Source: Pararhizobium sp.
Lineage (GTDB): Bacteria; Pseudomonadota; Alphaproteobacteria; Rhizobiales; Rhizobiaceae
Direction of reading: 5' to 3'
NCBI GenBank assembly: GCA_017794825.1
Contig: CP051237.1
Coordinates: 2,108,001 to 2,172,000, forward strand
DNA: 64,000 nt
Positions 32,888 through 42,585 of this stretch are shown here, piece by piece (the stretch's first letter is position 1; the number at the start of each line of letters is the position of its first letter). Made by a program: the position numbers and the translations under genes. The notes beneath the pieces are model-generated. The model made no database searches and was not told the DNA's origin. It saw only the letters and a program-made list of their open reading frames with translations.

Positions 32888-34147
32888 ATGGATCCTGTTC
32901 AGCTATCTTTCGACCTGCCCGTGCTGCAGGCGGGCGAGACGACCGTAACGCTTGGCATGGCGCTGGCCGGCGCCGGCGCGGTCGTGATTCTCGTGATGTT
33001 TATCGCCGTTTCGATCGCGCGCCGATCCGCCCGCCGCCGGGCCGAAGCCGCCGAAGTCGCGCGTCAGGACGCCGCCAGACGCGCCACCGAGACGGAGACA
33101 CGGCTGGCCGACATCCTGAAAACCCAGTCGGAGATGCAGGGCCGCATGGCGACCATCGCCGAAGTGTTCGGCACGCGCCAGAGCGAAATCAACAAGTCGA
33201 TCAACGAGCGGCTGGACGGGATGACCCAGCGGCTGGGCGCGACGATCAGCGAGCAAACCAAGTCCACCCACGAGAACCTGGCGCGGCTGCAGGAGCGGCT
33301 TGCCGTGATCGACACGGCGCAGAACAACATCCAGGCGCTCGCCAAGGACGTCGTCGGCCTGCAGGCGATCCTCGCCAACAAGCAGACGCGCGGCGCATTC
33401 GGCCAGGCCCGCATGGAGGCGATCATCGCCGACGGCCTGCCCTCGAACGCCTATGCCTTCCAGGCGACGCTGAGCAACGGCAGCCGGCCGGACTGCCTGG
33501 TCTACATGCCCAACGACGCGCCTTCCCTGGTCGTCGACGCCAAGTTTCCGCTGGAAGCCTGGAACGCCATTCGCGAAAACGAGGATCCGGAAGCCTCGAA
33601 ACAGAAAGCGCAGCAGTTTCGCCGCGACGTCGAAGTGCATATCCGCGATATCGCGGACAAATATCTGATCACGGGCGAAACCCAGGACACGGCGTTCATG
33701 TTCGTGCCGTCGGAATCGATCTTCGCCGAAATCCACGAGAATTTCGAGGGCACAATCCAGAAGGCGCACCGCTCGCGCGTCGTGCTGGTGTCGCCGTCTC
33801 TGCTGATGCTGTCGCTGCAGGTGGTTCAGGCGATCCTGAAGGACGCGCGCATGCGCGAACAGGCGCATCTGATCCAGGGCGAGGTAGCGCGGCTGATGGA
33901 CGACCTCACCCGGCTGGACGATCGCGTCGGCAAGCTGCAGACGCATTTCGGCCAGGCCCAACGCGACATCGACCAGATTCTCACGACGACCGGCAAGATC
34001 AGCAAGCGCGGCGCAAAGATCGAATCGCTGGAGATCGAGGCGGATCCGTCGTCAGAGCGTACGGCCGCGCCTGAACAGGAAAGCAGGCCGGTGTCCGTGC
34101 CCGGTCACACGGGCACGCTGAAACTGCACGCCGGCGGCGGGCATTAA
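32888..34147 (+). CDS. rmuC: DNA recombination protein RmuC homologue
   Basis: The 419-residue product has one N-terminal membrane anchor (AGAVVILVMFIAVSIARR) and a coiled coil of about 120 residues rich in Glu, Arg and Gln. The nuclease-like RmuC domain follows, with RGAFGQARMEAIIADGLP, DCLVYMPNDAPSLVVDAKFP and FMFVPSESIFAEIHE. RmuC limits inversions at short repeats in E. coli; its mechanism is unclear. The start at 32888 (MDPVQLSF) is chosen from the family. The upstream frame is open back to 32789. Confidence 0.9.
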   Translation: MDPVQLSFDLPVLQAGETTVTLGMALAGAGAVVILVMFIAVSIARRSARRRAEAAEVARQDAARRATETETRLADILKTQSEMQGRMATIAEVFGTRQSEINKSINERLDGMTQRLGATISEQTKSTHENLARLQERLAVIDTAQNNIQALAKDVVGLQAILANKQTRGAFGQARMEAIIADGLPSNAYAFQATLSNGSRPDCLVYMPNDAPSLVVDAKFPLEAWNAIRENEDPEASKQKAQQFRRDVEVHIRDIADKYLITGETQDTAFMFVPSESIFAEIHENFEGTIQKAHRSRVVLVSPSLLMLSLQVVQAILKDARMREQAHLIQGEVARLMDDLTRLDDRVGKLQTHFGQAQRDIDQILTTTGKISKRGAKIESLEIEADPSSERTAAPEQESRPVSVPGHTGTLKLHAGGGH

Positions 34148-34170
34148 GCTCTTCAACAAGGATCAGTTCG

Positions 34171-34608
34171 TCAGGAAGACTTGCGACGGAGGCGGATCAC
34201 CACGTCGACATGGGCGATTTCCATGCCTTCGGGCGCCTCGGGCAAACCGCTTACAGTCAATCCGCTGACGGGGATGTCCATCACCTCGGATTCGCCTTCG
34301 ACGAAGAAATGATGGTGATCGGACGTATTGGTGTCGAAATAGGTCTTGGCCGATTCGACAGCGAGAACCCTCAACATGCCGGCATCGGTAAACTGGTGCA
34401 GCGTATTGTAAACGGTGGCCAGGGACACGGGCACGCCGGCCGTGACGGCCTCGTCATGCAGTTCCTCGGCGGTCAGGTGACGGTCACCCTTGGCGAACAA
34501 CAGCCCTGCGAGCGCTATTCTCTGGCGCGTAGGACGCAGGCCCGCAGAACGGAGGCGATCGCCGGCGAAACGCGTCGGGCACGTCTTTTGTTCTGTCAGA
34601 TTATGCAT
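34171..34608 (-). CDS. irr: Iron response regulator Irr (Fur family)
   Basis: The 145-residue Fur-fold protein begins MHNLTEQKTCPTRF. The winged helix contains GLRPTRQRIALAGLLF and ATVYNTLHQFTDAGMLRV, and the triple His (98-100) in SDHHHFFVEGESE is the haem/metal site of rhizobial Irr. The N-terminal haem-regulatory GCPWH motif of Bradyrhizobium Irr is absent, as in Rhizobium. Irr responds to haem and controls iron and haem genes. It is divergent from fabA, an arrangement common in Rhizobiales. A strong promoter is seen at 34651-34679. Confidence 0.93.
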   Translation of the reverse strand: MHNLTEQKTCPTRFAGDRLRSAGLRPTRQRIALAGLLFAKGDRHLTAEELHDEAVTAGVPVSLATVYNTLHQFTDAGMLRVLAVESAKTYFDTNTSDHHHFFVEGESEVMDIPVSGLTVSGLPEAPEGMEIAHVDVVIRLRRKSS

Positions 34609-34986
34609 ATCTCTTCGTCTTGGCCGCAAATGGTTGGAATTGATCGAACCTATATATCCGGACTGATCCCATCTTTCAATAGTTGAGTTTTCAAGTCCAT
34701 TTTTGTTTCTCGTTCCGACTATAGGGAAAATGATCTGATTTCGCCATCCCCATGGTTTCCGCTCCCCGACGTAATGTGATAGAGGATCGGCGAAATTCAC
34801 AATGGAGTCGTTCGGGCTGCCGGAAAAGCCGGCAATACGCCTGTCGGCTGCAACCCCGCGGTCCTTCAATCCTGGCGCAATAGGAAGTTCGCAACGGGGT
34901 TTCTTTGTGCTAAGGCGGGCCAGGGAAGCAAGAACAGGGACTGCGCTCAACAGACGGCGCAGCATTTTCGGGAGTATCTTCAATAC
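34609..34986. other. irr-fabA divergent intergenic region
   Basis: These 378 bases contain the irr promoter (34651-34679) and the fabA upstream region. I find no convincing gene; the minus frame at 34691-34894 has no ribosome site and no family look. I searched for a canonical iron control element (TTTAGAA-type inverted repeat) and did not see one. The fabA promoter is not obvious. Confidence 0.5.
34651..34679 (-). promoter_or_regulatory. Sigma70-type promoter for irr
   Basis: On the minus strand TTGAAA (34679-34674) and TATATA (34656-34651) are separated by 17 bases, close to consensus, 42 bases before the irr start codon. An unusually good match for an alphaproteobacterial promoter; no start site was mapped. 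Confidence 0.6.
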
Positions 34987-35499
34987 ATGACTACCAGGCA
35001 ATCCAGCTTCAGCTACGATGACATTCTCACGTGTTCGCATGGCGACATGTTTGGACCGGGCAACGCTCAGCTTCCGCTTCCGCCGATGCTGATGTTTCAC
35101 CGCATCACGGACATATCGGACACGGGGGGCGAATACGGCAAAGGCTATGTTCGGGCCGAATTCGACGTCACGCCCGATCTCTGGTTCTTCAAATGCCATT
35201 TCGAGGGGGATCCGGTCATGCCCGGTTGCCTCGGACTTGACGCATTGTGGCAGATGACCGGCTTCTTTCTGGGCTGGCTCGGCGAACCCGGTCGCGGCCG
35301 GGCGATTTCAAGCGGAGAGGTCAAGCTGACCAAGATGGTGACCCCCGAAACAAAACTTGTTGAATTCGGCGTTGATTTCAAGCGCGTCATCCGGGGACGT
35401 CTGGTTCTCGGAATCGGCGACGGCTGGGCGAACGCCGACGGCGAACCCTCCTACAAGGCAAGCGACCTGCGCGTCGGCCTTTTCCAGGAAAAGGCGTAG
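34987..35499 (+). CDS. fabA: 3-hydroxydecanoyl-ACP dehydratase/isomerase
   Basis: The 170-residue hot-dog enzyme carries the catalytic His71 and Asp85 in [12 protein letters not shown] and [10 protein letters not shown]. It dehydrates beta-hydroxydecanoyl-ACP and isomerises the product to the cis-3 form, the branch point to unsaturated fatty acids. The order fabA-fabB-fabI downstream is the alphaproteobacterial unsaturated-lipid operon. The gap to fabB is 58 bases. Confidence 0.97.
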   Translation: MTTRQSSFSYDDILTCSHGDMFGPGNAQLPLPPMLMFHRITDISDTGGEYGKGYVRAEFDVTPDLWFFKCHFEGDPVMPGCLGLDALWQMTGFFLGWLGEPGRGRAISSGEVKLTKMVTPETKLVEFGVDFKRVIRGRLVLGIGDGWANADGEPSYKASDLRVGLFQEKA

Positions 35500-35557
35500 G
35501 AACCGGTTCTGAAAATCTCGGATCCAGCATCGACATGCTTTGCGGAAAGGACACCGT

Positions 35558-36778
35558 ATGAAAAGAGTTGTCGTCACCGGAATGGGGATCGTCTCCTCCA
35601 TCGGGAACAACACGCAGGAAGTCACCGACTCGCTGCGCAACGCCCGGTCCGGCATTACCTTTTCACAGGAATTTGCCGACCACGGTTTCAAATGCCAGGT
35701 CTGGGGCGCGCCTACGCTCGACCCCACCGACCTGGTCGACCGCCGCGCCATGCGGTTCCTGAGCAAGGGCGGCGCATGGAATCACGTCGCAATGCTGCAG
35801 GCGATCGAAGACGGCGGCGTTGAACAGGACGTCATCTCCAGCGAGCGAACAGGCATCGTCATGGGATCCGGCGGGCCTTCGACCCGCACCATCGTCGACG
35901 CCGCGGACACCACCCGCGAGAAGGGAAGCCCGCGACGGATCGGACCATTCGCAGTGCCGAAGGCGATGTCGTCGACGGCTTCCGCGACGCTCGCCACCTG
36001 GTTCAAGATTCACGGGGTGAACTACTCGATCTCCTCGGCGTGCTCGACTTCGGCGCATTGCATCGGAAACGCCTACGAACTCATTCAGATGGGCAAGCAG
36101 GACATGGTGTTTGCCGGCGGCCATGAGGATCTCGACTGGACAATGTCGAACCTTTTCGACGCCATGGGCGCCATGACCTCGAAGTTCAACGATAGCGCGG
36201 CGACCGCATCGCGCGCCTATGACGTCAGCCGCGACGGCTTCGTCATCGCAGGCGGCGCCGGCGTGTTGATCCTGGAAGAGCTGGAGCATGCAAAAGCCCG
36301 CGGCGCCAAGATCTATGGCGAGATTGTCGGCTACGGCGCGACATCCGACGGATACGACATGGTCGCGCCGTCGGGCGAAGGCGCCGTGCGCTGCATGAAG
36401 CTCGCTCTTTCGACGGTGGACGGGCCGGTCGACTATATCAACACGCACGGAACTTCGACGCCGGTCGGCGATGCGGCCGAAATCGGCGCGATCCGCAAGG
36501 TTTTCGGCGATGAGGCGCCTTTCGTCTCCTCGACCAAATCCCTGACCGGACACTCATTGGGAGCGACCGGCGTGCAGGAATCCATCTACACGCTGCTGAT
36601 GATGAAAGAGGGCTTTATCGGAGAGAGCGCGCATATTACGGAGCTCGACCCGGAATTCGAAGGCATACCGATTGTCCGCGAACGTATCGACGATGCAAAA
36701 ATCGACATCGCCTTGTCGAACTCCTTCGGTTTCGGTGGAACCAACGCAACGCTCGTTTTCAAGCGCTACAACGGATAG
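35558..36778 (+). CDS. fabB: 3-oxoacyl-ACP synthase I
   Basis: The 406-residue condensing enzyme starts [16 protein letters not shown]. It has the nucleophile Cys in SSACSTSAH, the two His in [11 protein letters not shown] and [12 protein letters not shown], and the C-terminal [11 protein letters not shown]. FabB elongates the unsaturated acyl-ACP made by FabA. GGAAAGG precedes the ATG at 35558; the six-codon extension upstream is not needed. It is followed by fabI after nine bases. Confidence 0.97.
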   Translation: MKRVVVTGMGIVSSIGNNTQEVTDSLRNARSGITFSQEFADHGFKCQVWGAPTLDPTDLVDRRAMRFLSKGGAWNHVAMLQAIEDGGVEQDVISSERTGIVMGSGGPSTRTIVDAADTTREKGSPRRIGPFAVPKAMSSTASATLATWFKIHGVNYSISSACSTSAHCIGNAYELIQMGKQDMVFAGGHEDLDWTMSNLFDAMGAMTSKFNDSAATASRAYDVSRDGFVIAGGAGVLILEELEHAKARGAKIYGEIVGYGATSDGYDMVAPSGEGAVRCMKLALSTVDGPVDYINTHGTSTPVGDAAEIGAIRKVFGDEAPFVSSTKSLTGHSLGATGVQESIYTLLMMKEGFIGESAHITELDPEFEGIPIVRERIDDAKIDIALSNSFGFGGTNATLVFKRYNG

Positions 36779-36787
36779 GTAATCTCC

Positions 36788-37600
36788 ATGAGTGGATTAA
36801 TGAAGGGCAAACGCGGCCTCATCATGGGAGTCGCAAACGACCATTCAATCGCTTGGGGGATCGCTCAGGCGCTGCATGCACAGGGCGCTGAACTTGCATT
36901 TACATACCAGGGCGAAGGTTTCGGAAAGCGGGTGCGGCCACTTGCGGACAAGGTCGGCGCCGACCTTGTCATCCCGTGCGATGTCGAAGCCATCGAGACG
37001 GTCGATTCCACCTTCGATACGATCGAACAGGCCTGGGGCGGGATCGACTTCGTGGTTCACGCCATCGGCTTTTCCGACCGCAACGAGCTGAAGGGACTTT
37101 ACGCGGATACGACGCGCGCCAATTTTTCGCGCACCATGGTCATCTCCTGCTTCTCCTTCACCGAAATCGCCAAACGCGCGGCGAACCTCATGAAGGACGG
37201 CGGATCGATGATCACGCTCACCTACGCCGGCTCGACCCGCGTCATGCCCAACTACAACGTCATGGGCGTGGCAAAAGCGGCTCTCGAGGCGAGCGTGCGC
37301 TATCTCGCCGCCGATTACGGCCCGGACGGCATACGCGTGAACGCGATTTCCGCCGGCCCGATCCGCACGCTTGCAGGCTCGGGCGTCGCCAATGCGCGGG
37401 AAATGTACAATTTCCAGCAGCGCAATTCGCCGATGCGCCGCACCGTGACCATCGACGATGTGGGCGGTTCGGCGCTTTATCTGCTTTCTGACCTTTCCAA
37501 CGGCGTGACCGGCGAAATCCACTACGTTGATTCCGGCTACCACATCACGTCGATGCCGATCATCGAGGAATTGAAGAACCGCTATTCCAACGGGCAGTGA
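36788..37600 (+). CDS. fabI: Enoyl-ACP reductase (NADH)
   Basis: The 270-residue short-chain dehydrogenase-like enzyme has the FabI nucleotide motif GVANDHSIAWGIAQAL, and TYAGSTRVMPNYNVMG followed by AKAALEASVRYLAADYG with the catalytic Tyr and Lys of the enoyl reductase. The C-terminal part is PIRTLAGSGV. It reduces trans-2-enoyl-ACP in the last elongation step and is the triclosan target type. It is the third gene of the fabAB-I operon. Confidence 0.96.
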   Translation: MSGLMKGKRGLIMGVANDHSIAWGIAQALHAQGAELAFTYQGEGFGKRVRPLADKVGADLVIPCDVEAIETVDSTFDTIEQAWGGIDFVVHAIGFSDRNELKGLYADTTRANFSRTMVISCFSFTEIAKRAANLMKDGGSMITLTYAGSTRVMPNYNVMGVAKAALEASVRYLAADYGPDGIRVNAISAGPIRTLAGSGVANAREMYNFQQRNSPMRRTVTIDDVGGSALYLLSDLSNGVTGEIHYVDSGYHITSMPIIEELKNRYSNGQ

Positions 37601-37602
37601 TC

Positions 37603-37959
37603 ATGAACCGCAGTTCCATTGTGTCCAAGGCGGCTATAAACGCCGCTGATAAATTGGGATTGAATGATGAGGAGTTGGCGCACGCACTCGGGCACACGCC
37701 CGCGCAATTCCTCAATACAAAGTCGGTTACAGGCGCTATTCCCAAAAGTGCGGAATCAACCGATAGAGCCTTGCTCCTTATTCGCGTCTTTCGATTACTC
37801 GACACTTTATCGGTCGGTAGCGCCGAGACAATGCGACAGTGGATGCAAAACGAAAATCTGGCGCTGGGATGCAAACCACGAAATCTCGTGGTGACAGAGG
37901 ACGGTCTGACCCGCGTCTTCGATTATCTCGACGGACGTTTGAAGACGCAAGTTCATTAG
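37603..37959 (+). CDS. MbcA/ParS/Xre antitoxin-like protein, without a toxin gene
   Basis: The 118-residue protein has an N-terminal helix-turn-helix-like part (LGLNDEELAHALGHTPAQF). Its C-terminal domain resembles the DUF2384/Xre-MbcA-ParS toxin-binding module: RQWMQNENLALGCKPRNLV, then VTEDGLTRVFDYLDGRL. In complete modules such a protein precedes a RES-domain NAD-degrading toxin. No RES gene follows here. The next genes are on the other strand. It starts two bases after the fabI stop and may use that transcript. Either it is an orphan antitoxin or a repurposed regulator. Confidence 0.65.
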   Translation: MNRSSIVSKAAINAADKLGLNDEELAHALGHTPAQFLNTKSVTGAIPKSAESTDRALLLIRVFRLLDTLSVGSAETMRQWMQNENLALGCKPRNLVVTEDGLTRVFDYLDGRLKTQVH

Positions 37960-37962
37960 ACG

Positions 37963-38154
37963 CTAAGTGTTCTTGTCTCTTCCCCGCAAACCTTTTGATG
38001 GCGCTGTCTTCCGCCCGTATGACGGAACAAACGGCGGCGCAGGACGCGTCCGGATTTGTGACGTGGCGGTGTTCTGACCGCCTTTGTCGGGATATCCTTC
38101 TCTGAGAATGAATGCGCCAGTCCTGGCCTCTGGTCGCTCTTTGCTATCCATCAT
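37963..38154 (-). CDS. Small basic, Pro/Gly-containing protein overlapping the DUF6338 gene
   Basis: The 63-codon frame begins ATGATG at 38154, with an AGAGGAAG ribosome site lying inside the end of the DUF6338 gene, and the two overlap by 11 bases. The product (start MMDSKERPEARTGAFILREG, then RTRPAPPFVPSYGRK) is polar, basic and probably unstructured, with no membrane segment. I do not recognise a family, although small Pro/Gly-rich proteins do accompany other DUF6338 genes in my memory. The ribosome site and overlap support that it is translated. Its end meets the antitoxin-like gene with a three-base gap. Confidence 0.5.
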   Translation of the reverse strand: MMDSKERPEARTGAFILREGYPDKGGQNTATSQIRTRPAPPFVPSYGRKTAPSKGLRGRDKNT

Positions 38155-38773
38155 GCTTCCTCTTATTTTTGTAAGGAAATTCAATATGTATGTCCTTTGG
38201 ATCACGAGCGAGATATATCAACGGTACCTCAAACATATTGTCTTCATAATAAATGACAACATCTCGCAAAACCAGTTCCCTTAATTGCCCCGATTCGGAG
38301 AATGTATTGACCCAACCTGCGTACACCACATTCTTTCCCCAGTCTCTCACGTGAACATACTCGACCGCGGCTTGGGACGAGTTGAATGTGAAATCCCACA
38401 CATCCTCGTCTCCATATCTCTTCGTTGCTCCGATCATCTGCAACATACGGGTTAGCCATTTTCGGTTTGCAGAGTAGATCCACAAGACCGCCAGTCCGAA
38501 TGCAACCGGTATTGACCACAGAATTTCATCGACAAAGTCATCCGTGAGAAACGCAGTTCCATCGGTATTCTCGAACCTCAGCACGGAGAAATTGTGGTTG
38601 GTTGACTTGTAGATGAGGTAAACGAGGGCATACGTCGTCAACCCGTACATTAATGCGCGAACTATCAACTCGGTCTGACTGGGCTTCTCCTTCATGGCGT
38701 AACGTGAGTCCAAACGCGCCCAGATAAGACCAGGCAGGAAAATAATCGCTAGCTGGATGACAAAGATATCCAT
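38144..38773 (-). CDS. DUF6338 family membrane protein
   Basis: The 209-residue protein has three membrane helices (about residues 3-20, 36-56 and 85-102). A soluble C-terminal domain of about 100 residues is rich in beta strands: DVWDFTFNSS, YVHVRDWGKNVVYAGWVNTF, LRELVLRDVVIYY, PLIYLARDPKDIHIEF. That pattern matches DUF6338, whose function is unknown. Codons and base composition are more AT-rich than the housekeeping genes on either side, which suggests acquisition. It forms a two-gene unit with the small ORF at 37963-38154. Confidence 0.72.
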   Translation of the reverse strand: MDIFVIQLAIIFLPGLIWARLDSRYAMKEKPSQTELIVRALMYGLTTYALVYLIYKSTNHNFSVLRFENTDGTAFLTDDFVDEILWSIPVAFGLAVLWIYSANRKWLTRMLQMIGATKRYGDEDVWDFTFNSSQAAVEYVHVRDWGKNVVYAGWVNTFSESGQLRELVLRDVVIYYEDNMFEVPLIYLARDPKDIHIEFPYKNKRKHDG

Positions 38774-38838
38774 CTATAATTGATTCTCATTTTTCTACTA
38801 CCTATAGGCGCATATCCCGTCATTCTTTTGGACGCAAC

Positions 38839-38866
38839 AAAAAAGCCCGCCGGTTTCCCGGCGGGC
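38839..38866 (-). terminator. Rho-independent terminator of pnp
   Basis: On the minus strand a nine-base-pair GC stem (GCCCGCCGG against CCGGCGGGC, plus-strand 38845-38853 and 38858-38866) with a four-base loop is followed by six T residues (38844-38839). It lies 24 bases after the pnp stop. Confidence 0.9.
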
Positions 38867-38890
38867 TCATGATTACAGAATGTCCCAGGC

Positions 38891-41032
38891 TCAGTCCTGG
38901 GCGGCTTGCGCCGGCTGATCCTTCGGGATCTCCTTGCCGGAGTCCTGATCGACGACCTTCATGGACAGGCGAACCTTGCCGCGGTCGTCGAAGCCCAGAA
39001 GCTTGACATAGACCTTGTCGCCTTCCTTGACGACGTCGGACGTCTTGCCGACGCGCTCCTGCGCGAGCTGCGAGATGTGCACCAGGCCGTCGCGCGGACC
39101 GAAGAAGTTCACGAAGGCGCCGAAATCGGCGACCTTGACGACGGTGCCCTGATAGATCTCGCCGACTTCCGGCTCGGCCACGATCGAGTGAACCCACTTC
39201 TTGGCGGCCTCGATCTCCTTGGCCGAAGCGGAAGCGAACTTGATGGTGCCGTCATCCTCGATATTGATCTTGGCGCCCGTCTTTTCGACGATCTCGCGGA
39301 TCACCTTGCCGCCGGAGCCGATAACGTCACGGATCTTGTCGACCGGAATGGTCATGACTTCGATGCGCGGCGCGAATTCGCCGAGTTCCTCACGGCTTTC
39401 GTTGAGCGCCTTGCCCATCTCGCCGAGAATGTGCAGCCGTCCGCCCTTGGCCTGGTCAAGCGCGATGCCCATGATCTCTTCGGTGATGCCGGTGATCTTG
39501 ATGTCCATCTGCAGGGAGGTGATGCCGTCCTTGGTGCCGGCGACCTTGAAGTCCATGTCGCCGAGGTGGTCTTCGTCGCCGAGAATGTCGGACAGAACCG
39601 CGAAACGCTCTTCTTCCTTGATCAGACCCATGGCGATGCCGGCGACCGGCTTCGCCAGCGGAACGCCGGCGTCCATGAGAGCCAGAGACGTGCCGCAAAC
39701 GGTCGCCATGGAGGACGAACCGTTGGATTCGGTGATTTCCGATACGACGCGCAGCGTATAGGGGAACTGTTCAGACGTCGGCAGCATCGGATGGACGGCG
39801 CGCCAGGCAAGCTTGCCGTGACCGATTTCGCGGCGACCCGGAGATCCCATGCGACCCGTTTCCCCGACCGAGAAGGGCGGGAAATTGTAGTGCAGCATGA
39901 AGTTTTCCTTGTACATGCCGGTCAGGCTGTCGACATACTGCTCGTCTTCGCCGGTGCCGAGCGTGGCGACGACGATCGCCTGGGTTTCGCCGCGGGTGAA
40001 CAGCGCGGAACCGTGGGTGCGCGGCAGAAGGCCGACTTCGGCGACGATCGGGCGAACCGTTTCCAGGTCGCGTCCGTCGATGCGGCTCTTGGTGTCGAGA
40101 ATGTTCCAGCGGACGATCTTCGCCTGCAGCGACTTGAATACGCTGCCGACCTGTTCGGCCGAATATTCGGGCTCTTCGACGCCTTCCGGAATGAAATGCG
40201 CGACCACCTTCTTCTTGACCGCGTCGACGGCGTCGTAGCGTTCAGCCTTGTCGATGATCTTGTAGGCGTCGCGCAGTTCGCTTTCGGCGACGCCAAGCAT
40301 GGCTTCTTCGAGCGAAGAGAGATCTTCCGGTTCGAACTCGCGCGGTTCCTTGGCTGCGGCCTCGGCCAGCTTGATGATGGCGTCGATGACCGGCTGGAAG
40401 CCTTTCTGGCCGAACACGACAGCGCCCAGCATGACGTCTTCCGGCAATTCCTGTGCTTCCGATTCAACCATCAGGACGGCGTCCTGGGTGCCGGCGACGA
40501 CGAGATCCAGATCGGATTCGTCCATTTCGTCGACATGCGGGTTCAGCACGTATTCGCCGTTGATGTAGCCGATGCGCGCGCCGCCGATCGGGCCCATGAA
40601 CGGGATGCCGGAAAGCGTAAGCGCCGCAGACGCGGCAATCATCGAAAGAATGTCGGGATTGTTTTCCAGGTCGTGCTGCATCACGGTGATGATGACCTGG
40701 GTGTCGTTCTTGTAGCCGGCCGGGAAAAGCGGACGGATGGGACGGTCGATCAGGCGTGAAACGAGGGTCTCGTTTTCGCTCGGACGACCTTCGCGCTTGA
40801 AATAGCCGCCGGGGATCTTGCCGGCCGCGAACGTCTTTTCCTGATAGTTGACGGTCAGGGGAAAGAAGTCCTGTCCGGGCTTCGGGGATTTGGCGGAAAC
40901 GACCGTGGCGAGCACGGTGCTTTCTCCGTAGGTGGCGAGAACGGCGCCGTCGGCCTGACGGGCGATCTTGCCTGTTTCGAGAATGAGCGGACGACCGCCC
41001 CATTCGATTTCTACCTTGTGGGAATTGAACAT
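38891..41032 (-). CDS. pnp: Polyribonucleotide nucleotidyltransferase (PNPase)
   Basis: The 713-residue protein has two RNase PH domains separated by the helical linker (the second core includes [14 protein letters not shown] and [13 protein letters not shown]). A KH domain with [17 protein letters not shown] and an S1 domain ([20 protein letters not shown]) follow. PNPase degrades RNA 3' to 5' phosphorolytically and joins the degradosome. The ATG at 41032 follows AAAGGACAGG. The frame is open further upstream through the leader but the N-terminus [13 protein letters not shown] is the conserved one. It follows rpsO, as in most bacteria. Confidence 0.97.
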   Translation of the reverse strand: MFNSHKVEIEWGGRPLILETGKIARQADGAVLATYGESTVLATVVSAKSPKPGQDFFPLTVNYQEKTFAAGKIPGGYFKREGRPSENETLVSRLIDRPIRPLFPAGYKNDTQVIITVMQHDLENNPDILSMIAASAALTLSGIPFMGPIGGARIGYINGEYVLNPHVDEMDESDLDLVVAGTQDAVLMVESEAQELPEDVMLGAVVFGQKGFQPVIDAIIKLAEAAAKEPREFEPEDLSSLEEAMLGVAESELRDAYKIIDKAERYDAVDAVKKKVVAHFIPEGVEEPEYSAEQVGSVFKSLQAKIVRWNILDTKSRIDGRDLETVRPIVAEVGLLPRTHGSALFTRGETQAIVVATLGTGEDEQYVDSLTGMYKENFMLHYNFPPFSVGETGRMGSPGRREIGHGKLAWRAVHPMLPTSEQFPYTLRVVSEITESNGSSSMATVCGTSLALMDAGVPLAKPVAGIAMGLIKEEERFAVLSDILGDEDHLGDMDFKVAGTKDGITSLQMDIKITGITEEIMGIALDQAKGGRLHILGEMGKALNESREELGEFAPRIEVMTIPVDKIRDVIGSGGKVIREIVEKTGAKINIEDDGTIKFASASAKEIEAAKKWVHSIVAEPEVGEIYQGTVVKVADFGAFVNFFGPRDGLVHISQLAQERVGKTSDVVKEGDKVYVKLLGFDDRGKVRLSMKVVDQDSGKEIPKDQPAQAAQD

Positions 41033-41218
41033 ATCCTGTCCTTTTTCACCGGGGCGGCTCCGAAAGTCGGATTCCACGCCCCGTCTGTTGCAATCAGGCG
41101 CCCTCGGGCGCCGTTTTTTCCGATTGCCACGGGCAAGACAACGGGTGGCTCGGCATCTTCGCAAGCAACCTGCAATCCTGCCCCGTGACAGTCCCTCCGG
41201 ACGCCGCGGCGTCCGAAC
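41033..41218 (-). promoter_or_regulatory. pnp leader with two hairpins
   Basis: The rpsO-pnp gap holds a perfect 18-base palindrome CGGACGCCGCGGCGTCCG at 41198-41215 and a second stem, GGCGCCC (41097-41103) against GGGCGCC (41106-41112). In E. coli the pnp leader forms a hairpin cut by RNase III, after which PNPase represses its own synthesis. These elements are in the right place for similar control. Their use here is inference. Confidence 0.45.
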
Positions 41219-41247
41219 AAAAACGGCGGCGCCATGACGCGCCGCCG
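41219..41247 (-). terminator. Rho-independent terminator of rpsO
   Basis: On the minus strand the stem CGGCGGCGC/GCGCCGCCG (plus-strand 41224-41232 and 41239-41247) is followed by five T residues (41223-41219), six bases after the rpsO stop. Partial read-through would feed pnp. Confidence 0.85.
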
Positions 41248-41253
41248 AACAAG

Positions 41254-41523
41254 CTAACGGCGAATACCGAGACTCGCGATAAGCTTCTTGTACCGCTCCT
41301 CGTCCTTCCTTTTCAGGTAGTCGAGAAGAGAGCGGCGATTGGAAACCATCTTCAGGAGGCCACGACGGGAGTGGTTGTCCTTCTTGTGACCCTTGAAGTG
41401 TTCCGTGAGATTTGTGATGCGTTCGGTCAGCAGCGCGACCTGGACTTCCGGCGAACCCGTGTCGCCATCCTTCGTCGCGTATTCTTTGAGAATCTCAGCC
41501 TTGCGCTCAGCAGTGATCGACAT
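41254..41523 (-). CDS. rpsO: 30S ribosomal protein S15
   Basis: The 89-residue protein starts [20 protein letters not shown] and contains [34 protein letters not shown] and [12 protein letters not shown], the S15 signature. It binds 16S rRNA helices 20-22 early in 30S assembly. pnp follows. In most relatives truB stands directly upstream, whereas here about 9 kb intervenes. Confidence 0.98.
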   Translation of the reverse strand: MSITAERKAEILKEYATKDGDTGSPEVQVALLTERITNLTEHFKGHKKDNHSRRGLLKMVSNRRSLLDYLKRKDEERYKKLIASLGIRR

Positions 41524-41676
41524 CGTACATCCTTTCGGTTTTCAAGATGGGGGTCGCCCGATGCCGGGATGTCGTCCAGCAGGGGCCGTTATAACGGCTC
41601 CAAAGCCGTATGGCGCTGCATATAGGCCACGTCGCGGCAAAATACCAGCCCTATTTTCAACCGCCGGTATCCGCCC

Positions 41677-42585
41677 TCATGTCTCCGGCGGCACGAGACG
41701 CGCGTTCGCGCGTTCGCGATAGACGACGTAAAGGCCGGACGCCACGGTTATGCAGATTCCAACGGCGGCGATCCCGTTCGGCAGGTCGCTGAAAATCATC
41801 CAGCCGATGAGGGTCGCGAACGGAATTTCCAGATATTGCATGGGAGCGAGCGTCGAGGCGGGCGCATATCGCAGCGACCAGGTCATCAGAAGATGCGCCA
41901 CGGTGCCAAGAACGCCTATGGACAAGAGCAGCAGCGTTTCACGCGTATCGGGAAAGACCATGGTGAAGATTGTGCTGTCGCTCCCGATCGTGACGAGATA
42001 GGCGATCCCGAATCCGATCGTCGCGTATATGCCATTCGCGGCCTGCAGCGTCACGGGATCGCATTGCTTGGCGATCATCCGCGTGACCAGCATGAAGAGG
42101 GCAAAGACAACGGCGACCACAAGCGGCAGCAGGGCATAGACGCCGACATCGGCGAACCGCGGCTGGATGACAAGAAGCGTGCCGATGAAACCCACCACGC
42201 ACGCCGCCAGTCGGCGCGGCCCGATCTCTTCATCCAGCACCATGCGGCCGAGAAGCAGCATGATAAAGGGCATGACAAAGGCGATCGCGACCGCATCGGC
42301 AAGCGGCATGTAGCGCAAGGACGTGAACATGGCCGCCACGCCGATGACATGAAGAAAGGCCCGCAGGACGGCAAGCTTGAACACCCTGCCGCGCAGGCGC
42401 AGATCCCTGCCCGTCCACCAGACGATGGGGATCAGCAGGCACGCCTGCATGAAAAACCGGAAAAACAGGAGCTGGGCCAGCGGTATGGTTTCTCCGAGCA
42501 GCTTGGCGATGGAGTCACCGAGCGGCGCCATCACGCAGAAGCCGAGCATCAATGAGATGCCGAGAAGCGGCCGGTCCGCGTTCAT
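41677..42585 (-). CDS. EamA/DMT-family transporter
   Basis: The 302-residue protein has ten predicted helices in two EamA repeats: LMLGFCVMAPLGDSIAKLL, SLRYMPLADAVAIAFVMPF, LMTWSLRYAPASTLAPMQY and a final helix GICITVASGLYVVYRER. It resembles the S-adenosylmethionine-transporter-like or general drug/metabolite exporters of this superfamily; the substrate is unknown. The ATG at 42585 is preferred to the longer open frame. It is divergent from yciA and 153 bases upstream of rpsO. Confidence 0.87.
   Translation of the reverse strand: MNADRPLLGISLMLGFCVMAPLGDSIAKLLGETIPLAQLLFFRFFMQACLLIPIVWWTGRDLRLRGRVFKLAVLRAFLHVIGVAAMFTSLRYMPLADAVAIAFVMPFIMLLLGRMVLDEEIGPRRLAACVVGFIGTLLVIQPRFADVGVYALLPLVVAVVFALFMLVTRMIAKQCDPVTLQAANGIYATIGFGIAYLVTIGSDSTIFTMVFPDTRETLLLLSIGVLGTVAHLLMTWSLRYAPASTLAPMQYLEIPFATLIGWMIFSDLPNGIAAVGICITVASGLYVVYRERANARLVPPET

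Noticed and set aside
38906..40759. 617-codon plus-strand frame
   Set aside because: It is antisense to pnp, has no ribosome site and its translation is rich in Asp, Val and His from mirrored codons.
41097..41120. Plus-strand terminator (hairpin plus T run)
   Set aside because: No plus-strand gene ends there. It is more likely a structure in the minus-strand pnp leader.
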